NCBI GenBank assembly: GCA_017463225.1
Contig: JAFTPO010000016.1
Span: forward strand, 1-64,000
Length of the DNA stretch: 64,000 nt
Direction: 5' to 3'
Source of the DNA: Lachnospiraceae bacterium
GTDB taxonomy: Bacteria; Bacillota; Clostridia; Lachnospirales; Lachnospiraceae
Positions 16,597 to 26,200 of this stretch are shown piece after piece. Below the pieces are notes generated by a model. That model was not told the DNA's origin. It searched no databases and worked only from the letters and a program-made list of their open reading frames with translations. The first letter of the stretch is position 1; each line of letters starts with the position of its first letter. The position numbers and the translations under genes were made by a program.

Positions 16597-17064
16597 ATGT
16601 ACATAAGTGGTATGAGTAACAATTATACGATACCAATAAGTAATGTTGGTAAAGTTACGCCTGTTAATACTGATAATACAGTTGACAGCTCTGCTAAGGT
16701 TAATGGTGTTACGGAATGTACAACCTGTGAGAATAGATTGTATGTGGATGGCTCCAATGAGAGTGATGTTTCTTTTAAGGCACCTGGTCATATTAGTCCG
16801 GAACAATCCTACTACAAGGTACTGAGTCATGAGCAGGAGCATGTGGCCAATGCTGTGGCGAAGGGGAATGATCCTGGAAGCAGGCTTATTAGTGCAACGG
16901 TTTCTCTTCAAATGGCAACCTGCCCTGAATGTGGACGCAGATATGTGGCTGGTGGTCTGACAAAGACTGCTATACAGTATACTGAGTCAAATCCGTATGA
17001 CAAGGGTAGAAAATTAATCGAGGGAAGTTTTTTTAAGGGACAAAACATTGATAAAGCTATTTAG
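16597..17064 (+). CDS. Putative small zinc protein with HExxH and two CxxC motifs
   Basis: This 155-residue protein is conserved in style with uncharacterised Lachnospiraceae proteins. It has CTTC (Cys41, Cys44) followed by a YVDGSN motif, HEQEH (His78-Glu79, His82) and CPECGRRYVAGG (Cys109, Cys112). HEQEH fits the HExxH zinc-protease signature and the surroundings (VLSHEQEHVANAVAKG) recall SprA-related putative metallopeptidases. The four Cys could form a structural zinc knuckle. There is no signal peptide, so it is probably cytoplasmic. AAGGAGG precedes the ATG. Its 3' end overlaps the convergent XRE gene by 4 bases. Catalysis is not proven by the motif alone. Confidence 0.72.
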   Translation: MYISGMSNNYTIPISNVGKVTPVNTDNTVDSSAKVNGVTECTTCENRLYVDGSNESDVSFKAPGHISPEQSYYKVLSHEQEHVANAVAKGNDPGSRLISATVSLQMATCPECGRRYVAGGLTKTAIQYTESNPYDKGRKLIEGSFFKGQNIDKAI

Positions 17065-17450
17065 AGCTTGGTTTCGTCTGATGTTAGCATGATTTCCATT
17101 ATGTCAAGAATAGCTTTTTGCTTTTCTTCATCCAGTTGGTTGAAATTTTTTGAATATGTACTTTGGTAATCTGAACTCTGAGAGCTATCTTCCTGTACTA
17201 TTCCTAATCCCAAGGCTATTGGTTTGCTTTGTGGATTATTGGAGATTAGAGTGCTTAGTACAGCTATAGGCTCTAGCTTTAATGTGTTGCTTATCCTTAG
17301 AGCGACCTCTAGTGTAGGTACTCGTAAACCACGCTCATAATGGTTGTAGGTTGATCTGCTTATAAAACAAAGCCTGGCAACCTTGCCTTGACTATAATTT
17401 AATTCTTGACGCTTTTCTTTTAGTAATTGAGCGAATGCGTTTTTATTCAT
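17061..17450 (-). CDS. XRE-family transcriptional regulator (second of tandem pair)
   Basis: This 129-residue protein has an N-terminal helix-turn-helix (residues 5-65, QGKVARLCFISRSTYNHYERGLRVPTLEVALRI) and a variable C-terminal half. Its ATG directly follows the TAA of the upstream XRE gene with no gap, and its ribosome site GGAGGTGAT lies inside that gene, so the two are translationally coupled. They share the layout but diverge in sequence beyond the HTH. Targets are unknown; the divergent thyA-folA promoter region is the nearest candidate. Confidence 0.88.
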   Translation of the reverse strand: MNKNAFAQLLKEKRQELNYSQGKVARLCFISRSTYNHYERGLRVPTLEVALRISNTLKLEPIAVLSTLISNNPQSKPIALGLGIVQEDSSQSSDYQSTYSKNFNQLDEEKQKAILDIMEIMLTSDETKL

Positions 17451-17810
17451 TTAGATATCACCTCCCTTCGGAAGAACTTTAACAAGGGCGATGATTTTTT
17501 CACGGGAATTTTGTGAAAGCTCTGAATAAGCTTCCAATAAAGAAAATAACTCTTGTCTATCAAGATTAGACATGGCCTTTTTGCAATCACTAAATCTGAT
17601 CTGGGAATTGAAATTGAATTCTTCTAATAGATTAATATTGTATATCGAAGAAAGACCAATAAGAGTATCAATAGATGGTGTGGTGCGACCTGTTTCATAG
17701 TTGACGTAGGCTGATCTTGAAATACTTAACATGTCCGCCAATTTTGTTTGTGTGAGTTTATGGTCAAGACGAAGTAATTTAAGACGGAGCCCTAAATCTT
17801 TTTGAGTCAT
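17451..17810 (-). CDS. XRE-family transcriptional regulator (first of tandem pair)
   Basis: This 119-residue protein has a Cro/CI-type helix-turn-helix (residues 7-65, TQTKLADMLSISRSAYVNYETGRTTPSIDTL) and a helical C-terminal half that may dimerise. It is transcribed divergently from thyA with a 107-bp shared region. The two XRE genes likely arose by duplication, given their order, spacing and similar HTH segments (SISRSAYVNYE versus FISRSTYNHYE). Confidence 0.9.
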   Translation of the reverse strand: MTQKDLGLRLKLLRLDHKLTQTKLADMLSISRSAYVNYETGRTTPSIDTLIGLSSIYNINLLEEFNFNSQIRFSDCKKAMSNLDRQELFSLLEAYSELSQNSREKIIALVKVLPKGGDI

Positions 17811-17853
17811 AGATTTACCTCCGATGTAGAAAGATAGATAATTGAACGTACCT

Positions 17854-17881
17854 ATTGTAGCATAACATTATAAAAAATCAA
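17854..17881 (-). promoter_or_regulatory. Promoter of the tandem XRE operon
   Basis: On the minus strand TTGATT, 16 bases, then TACAAT. It lies in the 107-bp region shared with the divergent thyA, so a regulator bound here could affect both directions. Confidence 0.65.
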
Positions 17882-17917
17882 GATATATTATAACAAAATA
17901 TTTGTAAGGAGAAGGAT

Positions 17918-18748
17918 ATGAGTAAAGCGGATGATAAATTTATAGCTATGTGTTCTGATATAATAAATAACGGGTTTAGTACAGAGGGAGAGAAGGTTAG
18001 ACCCAAGTGGGAAGATGGTACCTTTGCGTACACTCTCAAAAGATTTGGTGTGGTAAATAGATATGATTTGTCGGAAGAATTTCCTGCCATAACTTTAAGA
18101 AAGACATATATTAAGTCAGCGATTGATGAGCTTCTGTGGATATGGCAGAAGAAGTCTAATAATGTCAATGATTTAAAAAGTCATATATGGGATTCCTGGG
18201 CAGATGAGGATGGATCCATAGGAAAGGCTTACGGATATCAGCTGGGTGTAAAGCATAAATACAAGGAAGGTATGATGGATCAGGTTGACAGAGTTCTTTA
18301 TGATTTGAAGAATAATCCGTATAGTAGAAGAATAATGACAAATTTGTATGTACATCAGGATTTATCAGAGATGAATTTATACCCATGTGCATATAGTGTT
18401 ACCTTTAATGTAACGGGAGACAGGTTGAATGCTGTGCTTAATCAGCGTTCCCAGGATGTTCTTGCAGCTAATAACTGGAACGTTGTTCAGTATGCGGTTT
18501 TGGTTCATATGATGGCTCAGGTGTCCGGGTTAAAGCCGGGAGAGCTTGTGCATGTTATTGCTGATGCACATATTTATGATAGACATATCCCTATAGTTGA
18601 AGAACTCATTAAGAGACCTACATATCCGGCACCAAAGTTTTCTATGAATCCGGATGTTAAGGATTTTTATGAGTTTACATTGGATGATTTTACAATTGAG
18701 GATTATGTTACAGGTCCTCAGGTGAATAATATACCGATAGCTATATAG
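17918..18748 (+). CDS. thyA: Thymidylate synthase
   Basis: ThyA methylates dUMP to dTMP with methylenetetrahydrofolate. The 276-residue sequence is of the Bacillus subtilis ThyA/phage type, not the common ThyB type: the N-terminus has FSTEGEKVRPKWEDGT and ELLWIWQKKSNNVNDL. The catalytic Cys157 sits in NLYPCAYS, where most enzymes have PPCH. QRSQDVLAANNWN, HVIADAHIYDRH and the VKDFYEF segment are also family-like. AAGGAGAAGG precedes the ATG. folA follows 50 bp downstream and recycles the dihydrofolate made here. Confidence 0.95.
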   Translation: MSKADDKFIAMCSDIINNGFSTEGEKVRPKWEDGTFAYTLKRFGVVNRYDLSEEFPAITLRKTYIKSAIDELLWIWQKKSNNVNDLKSHIWDSWADEDGSIGKAYGYQLGVKHKYKEGMMDQVDRVLYDLKNNPYSRRIMTNLYVHQDLSEMNLYPCAYSVTFNVTGDRLNAVLNQRSQDVLAANNWNVVQYAVLVHMMAQVSGLKPGELVHVIADAHIYDRHIPIVEELIKRPTYPAPKFSMNPDVKDFYEFTLDDFTIEDYVTGPQVNNIPIAI

Positions 18749-18798
18749 TGTGGAAGGGAGGATGGATTAGCGATATAGAAAGCTAATCTTTACAAGGT

Positions 18799-19302
18799 AT
18801 GGATTTGATAGTTGCAGTAGATCGTAACTGGGCCATAGGCCATAAAGGAAATCTTTTGGTGTCTATTCCGGAGGATATGAAATACTTTAGAGAAACTACC
18901 ATGGGAAGTGTTGTGGTTTTAGGTAGAAAAACGCTGGCAGGCTTTCCTAACGGACTGCCTTTAAAGGGGAGAGATAATATAATATTCTCAACGAATCCTG
19001 ACTATGAGGTTAGAGGGGGCGTGGTTGTTCACTCTAAAGAAGAACTTTTTCAGGTGCTTAAAGACTACTATGACAGACAGGTATTTGTAATTGGTGGTGG
19101 TTCAATATATGAAATGTTATTGCCTTATTGTAAGACAGCGTATGTGACTAAAATTGATTATGCATATCAGGCGGACACTTATTTCCCTAATTTAGATAAA
19201 CTTGAAAATTGGAAACTTGTAGCGGATAGTGACGAGTACACATATTTTGATTTGGAATACTATTTTCTAAAGTATGAAAATGATAGTCCTTTGGGAATTT
19301 AG
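18799..19302 (+). CDS. folA: Dihydrofolate reductase (copy 1)
   Basis: This 167-residue DHFR reduces dihydrofolate with NADPH. Visible motifs are IVAVDRNWAIGHKGNLL, IPEDMKYFRETTMG (containing the catalytic acid), VVLGRKT, FVIGGGSIYEMLLPYC and KIDYAYQADTYFP. The usual Pro-Trp before the acidic loop is replaced (LLVSIPED), which may alter inhibitor binding. It directly follows thyA, a classic pairing. The ATG has only AAGG immediately upstream, so the ribosome site is weak. A second, divergent DHFR is encoded at 59710. Confidence 0.93.
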   Translation: MDLIVAVDRNWAIGHKGNLLVSIPEDMKYFRETTMGSVVVLGRKTLAGFPNGLPLKGRDNIIFSTNPDYEVRGGVVVHSKEELFQVLKDYYDRQVFVIGGGSIYEMLLPYCKTAYVTKIDYAYQADTYFPNLDKLENWKLVADSDEYTYFDLEYYFLKYENDSPLGI

Positions 19303-19439
19303 CATATTGCACAAAAAAATACAAAAAAACCTTATGAAATAAACAAATAATACTTTTAAATGTAAGATTGTTGTGATATAATTTCCGTATGATTATGTAA
19401 AAATACCTAATATTTTATTTTTTGATGGAGGATTTTGTT

Positions 19440-20537
19440 ATGGCAGATGTAATGATGACTTCAGGCTCAAGCTTTGAAGGCTATGAAATCATTGAATATT
19501 TAGGATTTGTAAATGTTCAGACAGTTTTGGCATCTAACTTCTTTAAGGGGATTGCAGCAGGTGTGACAGAGATGTCAGATGCAGAGAGCGAAAAACTTAC
19601 AAGTAAGCTTGAACAGGCTAATGAGGTTGCTATAGAAAAGTTAATGGGGGTAGCGAAGAGACGTGGAGCGGATGCAGTTATAGGCCTTGCGCTTAACTAT
19701 ACAGAGTTTGCAAATAACTCAGTTGGTACAATTGCTTCAGGTACAGCTGTTAAGCTTAGAAAAAAACAGGCTACAGTGACTGTTGTTGAGAAGGAACTTT
19801 ATGTAAGCAACTACTATAACAGACTTGTTCCAAGACCTGTAAGAGTTAAGATAGCAGGCAAGGGCAAGGAGGTTACAATTGCCACTGATTTCTACAATTA
19901 TAATATGGATGACATTAAGGCTATTAGAGCAGATGTTGAGCTTACAAATCTTTATGAGGAAAAGCTTTTGATTAAGAATCTGGATTTTGTATTTGATAAG
20001 GGAAATATTACTCTTATTGAATCAAAGGCTATCGAGTGTAAGCTTCCTTCAAAGGATATATTATTGTTAAAGGATGCAAAGGTTACTATTTCTAAGTATG
20101 TGACAAGCAGGGGTGTATACGCATGTAACGATTTACCTATTAATGTTTCTATGCCATTACATAGACTTGCAGCTCTTAAAGAGAAGAGAGGTATCGATGC
20201 GGTAGAGAAGTACAGAACTGACGGAATGATTTGGACATGTAACTGTGGATATGTTAACGAAGCAGGCGCCGAGGAGTGTGTTGTTTGTGCACGTAAGCAG
20301 GAGGATATGAAGAGTACATCTAAGTTCAATCCTGATGAAATGATTGCAAAGATGCAGACTAAGGAGTATGTAATCGAGATTAAGGATGTACTTATGGAGT
20401 ACATTAAGGATATTGATAATCAGTACAGAATGGAGCTCCTTGAGATTATGGAATCCGGACTTCAGTATGAGAAGACTAGAGGTAATATGAAGGATACAGT
20501 AATTGAGAAGGTTGAGAAGGTATTCGAAGGACATTAA
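19440..20537 (+). CDS. YbjQ-domain protein with C-terminal zinc ribbon
   Basis: This 365-residue protein starts at 19440 behind TGGAGGA. Residues 5-110 are a YbjQ/UPF0145 domain (GYEIIEYLGFVNVQTVLAS, AKRRGADAVIGLALNYTE), a pentamer-forming fold of unknown function. The middle is uncharacterised. At about residue 266 a zinc ribbon (CNCGYVNEAGAEECVVC) appears, and a helical tail (YIKDIDNQYRMELLEIMES) ends the protein. It precedes the acidic TPR protein by 63 bp on the same strand and may belong with it and the Lys/Glu/Ala-helix protein. Confidence 0.75.
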   Translation: MADVMMTSGSSFEGYEIIEYLGFVNVQTVLASNFFKGIAAGVTEMSDAESEKLTSKLEQANEVAIEKLMGVAKRRGADAVIGLALNYTEFANNSVGTIASGTAVKLRKKQATVTVVEKELYVSNYYNRLVPRPVRVKIAGKGKEVTIATDFYNYNMDDIKAIRADVELTNLYEEKLLIKNLDFVFDKGNITLIESKAIECKLPSKDILLLKDAKVTISKYVTSRGVYACNDLPINVSMPLHRLAALKEKRGIDAVEKYRTDGMIWTCNCGYVNEAGAEECVVCARKQEDMKSTSKFNPDEMIAKMQTKEYVIEIKDVLMEYIKDIDNQYRMELLEIMESGLQYEKTRGNMKDTVIEKVEKVFEGH

Positions 20538-20600
20538 TTATTGTAAAAGGAGAGTCTGTGTGATAAACTTATAGTATTGACTTGATTTGAGGTGAGAAGG

Positions 20601-23168
20601 ATGGGCTCAGGTCTTAGTATGACCAGCGTGAATAAGATAAAAGAGCTAGCAGAGGCAAGAGAGTATAGCTTGGCATTGGAGATTATTGATAGTCAGGATT
20701 TGACCAAATCTTTAAATCCACAGTTTGTTAGATTGTGTGGAGATGTTTATATAGCTAATAAAAGATATGAGGACGCAAGGAGAACTCTTGTTATGGCACA
20801 TAAGATGGCGCCGGAAGCAAAGAGAGTAATATACTCCTTAGTGGAATTATATTTTAGAATGGGATACAAACAGTTAGCCGAGTTTTATTTCAATTTGTAT
20901 ATGTTTGATGCAGAGCCTAATCTTCCACAGACTAACCATATGAATTATATATATAGCAAGGCTCAAGGGTGTCCTCTTGATGAGATTGAGACACTCTTGT
21001 TTCCTATGTATAGTGATACGATGGATTATGACTGGTCCTTCGAACTGTATCTATTGCTTAAGCTTCAGGGAAGAAATTCGGATGCTAAGGCTGTTGCTGA
21101 GGATTATTGTGCTACATATAAGAATGAGCCGAATGTTGCTATTATAGAAGAGTTGGAAGAAACTCAGGATTCTAAGGCTAAACTGGAGAAATTATTTTAT
21201 GTTTACGCCGAGGAAGAGGTTGAAGATGATTTGGATGTTTTTGAAGAGCTGAGGCGTGAGGAAGAAGTTCTCATGGAGGCTGATAGTCTTAGGATGAATC
21301 CTAAGGAAGCTGAAATCCAGATTATGTTTGATGATAATGACAAGGTTACACTTGGGGCTAAATTAAGATATAAGAGACATATCAAAGAACAGGAGAAGCT
21401 TGCTAAGAAAGCTCAGCAGGAAGCAAGTGAGGAGGATTTTGAAACCGAAGAATCAGATGAAGATGTTTCAAATAAGAATCCTGATGCTTCAGACATAGAT
21501 GAGAATTCCAATCAAAATGTTGATGATACAGAAATTAATGACAACGAAATAGATGAAGAAGCTATAAGTGATAATACAGAAGATAAACCTAATATTTTCA
21601 AGAAGTTGTTTTCTAAGTTCAAAAAAGATGATGGAGAAACTGAAGAGAATATTGAAGACGCTCAGGAGCCTGAGTTGTCAGAGGGTGAGTCAATAGAGGA
21701 AACTGTGACGGAAAATGCGGTGGCAGAAGATGATGCAGAAGATGATGTTCGACAGATGGAAGAGTCTGAAGTTGTTGAAAGTGAAGAAGATAACGCAACC
21801 GTAGAAGCTGAGGAAATCGTTGAACCGGAATATGAAGAAACTGTTGAGAATGAGCTTGAACAAGAAACTGAAGAAGCCTTTACCCCTACTGTGGGAGATT
21901 CTGTGATGCAGGAAATTTATGGAAAGAAGAAAATTTCAATAAAGTCGGAGCTTGGAGAAGATAGCTTTTTCAATAATTCTGAGGAAGAGTTTTCAGAAGA
22001 GATTCATGATACAAGTAATCCGTTTGATGAGTTGTATGGATCAGATAAGTCTGAGGTTGATGATGCAGTGTCTCAAACTGATACTCAAGATGAGCCAAGA
22101 GCAAGTAGCTTTACTTTTGAGGAAGCACAGTTAGAACCTGAGGATTCCGAGGAATTAGAGGTGGATGATTTTTCTCAGGAATCATTTGATTTTGACTTTG
22201 ATGATTCAAGCTACGAGGCTAAAGAAGAATCTGAAGAAACTGAGCAGACTGATGTGGAGACAGAGGAATCTGAATCATATGATGTTATTGATGAGGTTGA
22301 AACAGAGGAACCTGAAGCGTATGAAGCTGAAGTAGATGAGGTTAAAACGGATTCGTTCGAAATAGATGAGGATGAAGCATACGAATCAGGTGTGGAGGCT
22401 GATGCAGAAGATGATGAAACTGCTGAGGAGCTTCAGTTCGATGATTCCGAAGAAAACACAGATATTGAAAGTGAGATGTTAGAAGCTGATTCGGATGCAG
22501 TAGCTGAAGAAGCTGAAAGTGTAGAATCAGATATATATGTTGAGGAAGAGATACAGGCTGATGAAGTGTATGAAACACAAGAAGCTACTCAACAAGAAGG
22601 TGTAGAAACCGAGTTTTCATATAGTGAGGATTTAGAAATTGATGAACAGGAGGATGCTGCTTGTGAAACAGATATAACAAGTAGTGCTGTTGACTCTATG
22701 AAAAATGAATCAGTATACGAGAGTATTAAGAAGAATAATGGATTTGATTATCCTGAATTTAAGACAACATTATTCCCAGAATATGGAAAAGAGGTTGTTG
22801 AGGTAGAGAATAATTTTAATGAGATTATGACTCGCGCTCAGGATAAGATAAATGAAAATCTTATGAAAGAGGAGCAAATGCAAAGAGAGGCTGAAGCACT
22901 TTTGGCTTCTTTGGGTATTGATATAGGAAGCTCCGGCATCAAATCAAAATCGGAAACAAGAATGAATGTTTCCGGTGTAGCAACTGCTACAAATACATCG
23001 GACAAAGCAGTGAGGGAAACAAGTGATGAGAAGAGTATTTCACAAGAGGTTCCCGGACATGCTGACGAGGAAAGTGATTATAGTCCTTCAAGAGATGAGT
23101 TAAAGGCATCTTTGAAGATAGATTCTGTTAAGAAAAGTATCTTAAAGCATATTAAAGAATATAGATAA
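20601..23168 (+). CDS. TPR protein with very long acidic disordered region
   Basis: This 855-residue protein starts at ATG 20601, 8 bases after GAGG. The first 190 or so residues form TPR-like helical pairs (YEDARRTLVMAHKMAPEAKRVIYSLVELYFRMGYKQLAEFYFNLYM). From about 210 to 700 it is dominated by Glu and Asp with no fold visible. A more ordered C-terminal part (YPEFKTTLFPEYGKEVVEVENNF, EEQMQREAEALLASLGIDI) ends in VKKSILKHIKEYR, which could be a docking helix. There is no signal or membrane segment. The next gene, 39 bp on, encodes a Lys-rich coiled protein, so an acidic-basic pair is likely. The function is unknown. Confidence 0.72.
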   Translation: MGSGLSMTSVNKIKELAEAREYSLALEIIDSQDLTKSLNPQFVRLCGDVYIANKRYEDARRTLVMAHKMAPEAKRVIYSLVELYFRMGYKQLAEFYFNLYMFDAEPNLPQTNHMNYIYSKAQGCPLDEIETLLFPMYSDTMDYDWSFELYLLLKLQGRNSDAKAVAEDYCATYKNEPNVAIIEELEETQDSKAKLEKLFYVYAEEEVEDDLDVFEELRREEEVLMEADSLRMNPKEAEIQIMFDDNDKVTLGAKLRYKRHIKEQEKLAKKAQQEASEEDFETEESDEDVSNKNPDASDIDENSNQNVDDTEINDNEIDEEAISDNTEDKPNIFKKLFSKFKKDDGETEENIEDAQEPELSEGESIEETVTENAVAEDDAEDDVRQMEESEVVESEEDNATVEAEEIVEPEYEETVENELEQETEEAFTPTVGDSVMQEIYGKKKISIKSELGEDSFFNNSEEEFSEEIHDTSNPFDELYGSDKSEVDDAVSQTDTQDEPRASSFTFEEAQLEPEDSEELEVDDFSQESFDFDFDDSSYEAKEESEETEQTDVETEESESYDVIDEVETEEPEAYEAEVDEVKTDSFEIDEDEAYESGVEADAEDDETAEELQFDDSEENTDIESEMLEADSDAVAEEAESVESDIYVEEEIQADEVYETQEATQQEGVETEFSYSEDLEIDEQEDAACETDITSSAVDSMKNESVYESIKKNNGFDYPEFKTTLFPEYGKEVVEVENNFNEIMTRAQDKINENLMKEEQMQREAEALLASLGIDIGSSGIKSKSETRMNVSGVATATNTSDKAVRETSDEKSISQEVPGHADEESDYSPSRDELKASLKIDSVKKSILKHIKEYR

Positions 23169-23207
23169 TTCTTGACTAGGAAGTGTTACTGAAAGGAGGC
23201 AAAGCTA

Positions 23208-26200
23208 GTGGCAATTGATCAAAGAGAAGCGTTGATAGCTGCTGTTAGAGCGCAGGTTGAAAAAGAAAAAGCCGCTAAAGCTGCTAAGGAAAAGAAAGAG
23301 CAGGAAGCTATGCAGTTAGCCGGCAAAACTCCTAAAGCGTCTCAAAATGCTGATAATAAGCCAAAGTATAAGACGTTGTCCGCTGAAGATTTTGCAAAAA
23401 TCGAAGAGAAGAAGAGACGTAAGCAGGCTGCTGAGCAGGGCATTGATCTAGACGAATGGGATAGAGCAAGAGCTGCTGAGAAGGAAGCTGAGGAGGCTGC
23501 TAAGAAGGCTGAGGAAGAGAAGAAGGCTGCTGAGGCAAAGGCTGCCGCCGAAGCTAAGAAAGCAGAAGAGGCTAAAAAGGCCGAGGCTGAAGCTAAGAGA
23601 AAGGCTGCAGAAGAGGCAAAGAAGGCTGCTGAAGCAAAGAGTAAGGAAACTGACGCGGAGCCATCATTAGGTATGAGCGTTGGAATACAGCCGGATAAGT
23701 CTGGAATGTCCCTTAACTCTACAGGCAACGGTGGACTTAATGCAAAGCCAGCTTCAAATGGTTTATCAGGGGGAACGGGTATTGGAGGAGTTAAGAGTGA
23801 TTCTAAGGGATTAGGATTAAGCTTAAAGAGTTCATCTGATGATTCTGCAAAGAAGGCTGAGGAAACAAAGAAGGCTGAAGATGCTAGAAAGGCTGAGGAA
23901 GCAAAGAAGGCTGAAGAAGCAAAGAAAGCTGAAGAGGCTAGAAAAGCTGAGGAAGCAAAGAAGGCTGCAGAAGAGGCAAAGAAGGCATTAGCACAGGAGA
24001 AGGAAAAGCTAAGACCTACTAAGCTGGTTGGTGGAAATGATAGTGTAAAGGTTATAGGAGAGGACTCTGAGGATGAATCATTGGCATTCTCACAGGACGG
24101 AGATACAACTATCATATCAGACAACATGGATTGGAAGGCCACAGATTCTGGCGTTAAGAAAGCTGATGGAGATGATATTATTAGCATCGTTCCAAATCGT
24201 ACAACTCCAACAAATGATGTGAAGAGTATGTATGATATGGATGATGATGATGATATATTAGGAGCAGAAATATCTAAGCTCGCTAATTTTGATGATAGTT
24301 CTAATGATTCTGCAAAGAAGGCTGAGGAAACAAAGAAGGCTGAAGAGGCTAGAAAGGCAGAGGAAGCAAAGAAGGCTGAAGAGGCTAGAAAGGCTGAGGA
24401 AGCAAAGAAGGCTGAAGAGGCTAGAAAAGCAGAGGAAGCAAAGAAGGCCGAAGAGGCAAAGAGAGCTGCAGATGAGGCTGCACGTAAGAGAGCAGAGGAA
24501 TTAGCAGCAAAGAAGGCTGCGGCTGAGGAAGAGGCTCGTAAGAAAGCTGAAGCTCAGAAGAAGAAGCTTGAAGAAGCTGAAAGACGTGCTGCTGAACAGC
24601 AGAGAAGAATAGCAGAAGCTCAGGCTAAGGCTAGAGCTGAGGAGGCTGCACGTAAGAGAGCTGAAGAAGCAGAAGCAAGAAGAATTGAAGAAGAGGCAAA
24701 ACGTAAAGCATTAGAGGAAGAGCGTAAGAGAGCTGCTGAGGAAGCTCGTAAGAAGGCCGAGGAAGAGGCTAGAGCTAAGGCTAAGCAGGAAGCTCTTAAG
24801 AATGCAGAAGAAGCACGTAAGAAGGCTGAAGAAGCTGCTAAAATTCTAGAGGAAGCAAAGAAGGCTGAGGAAGAGGCAGCAAGGAAGGCTGAGGAGAATA
24901 GAAAGAAAGCAGAGGCAGAAGCTAAAGCAAAGGCGGAAGCAGAGGCTAAGAGAAAGGCCGAAGAAGAAGCTAGAGCTAAGGCAGAGGCAGAAGCTAAGGC
25001 GAAGGCAGAGGCGGAAGCAAAGGCAAAGGCAGAAGCTGAGGCAAAGGCAAGAGCTGAGGAGGAAGCTAGAATAAAAGCAGAGGCTGAGGCTAAGAAGAAG
25101 GCTGAAGAGGAAGCAAAGAAGGCTGCTGAGGAAGCTCGTAAGAGAGCTGAAGAGGCAATGCGAATCCTTGAAGAAGCTAAGAAGGCTGAGGAAGAAGCTT
25201 TAAAGAAGGCTGAAGAAACTCGTAAGCAGGCAGAGGCTGATGCAAAGAAGGCTGCTGAAGAAGCAGCAAAGAAGGCTGCTGAAGCAGAAGCTCGTAAGAA
25301 GGCAGAGGCAGAGGCTAAGGCAAAGGCAGAAGCAGAGGCTAAGGCAAGGGCAGAGGCAGAGGCTAAGAGACGTGCAGAAGAAGAAGCAAAAGCAAAGGCT
25401 GAAGAGGAAGCACGTAAGAAAGCTGATGAGGAAACTCGTAAGGCTGCTGAAGAGGCTGCAAAGAAAGCTGAAGAAGCAAGAAAGATTCTTGAAGCAGCAA
25501 AGAAGGCTGAGGAAGATGCTCTTAAGGCTGCAGAAGCTGCAGAGAATATTAAGCTTGATTTAACACAGCCATCGGAGGATGGTAAGCTACCAATGGCGGC
25601 ATACTATCTTGAGAAGTATACTAAGGTTGAATCAATCTCAGATAATATGGTAACACTGTTCAATAAGATTTCTAACAAGGCTACTAAGACAAATAATGTT
25701 GTTCTTATGGGTGAGCATGGATTTGGTCTTACAAGCTTTGGTGAAGATTTTGCAAGAAGCTTCTATGATATGGGAATCTGTAAGGCTAAAACTATAGCAA
25801 AGATAAAAGCTGCAGCTCTCAATAAGGTTAAGCTTGCAGATGCTATGACTAAGCTTAAGGACGGTTGTCTTGTTGTTGAGAATGCAGGTCTTATAGCTAT
25901 TGATAAGTTTAATGAGCTTGTTAAGTTGGCTGATCCTTCCAGCAATAATGTAATTATTATTCTTACAGGAGAAAAGGGATCTATAATTAGATTACTTGAG
26001 ACCGTAAATGCTGTAGCAGGTAAGTTTGATAATAAGCTTGAAGTATTAGGACTTTCTAATGGTGATATGCTTAATATTGCAAGAGGATATATTTCACAGA
26101 GAGGCTTTAAGTCTGAGGATTCTGTGGATGGCACTATAAGAAATCAGCTTATGGCTATGGAGTCTGGAAATATTGATAGAATGCTTAAGTGTATCGATGA

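Noticed and set aside
23342..24187. A 281-codon minus-strand open frame rich in Ser, Ala and Phe
   Set aside because: It is the shadow of the Lys/Glu/Ala repeat gene on the plus strand; no ribosome site or domain is present.
23839..25545. Regular short DNA repeats that might suggest a CRISPR array or satellite
   Set aside because: The repeats are in frame, encode KAEEA-type helices, have no unique spacers, and lie wholly inside a coding gene.
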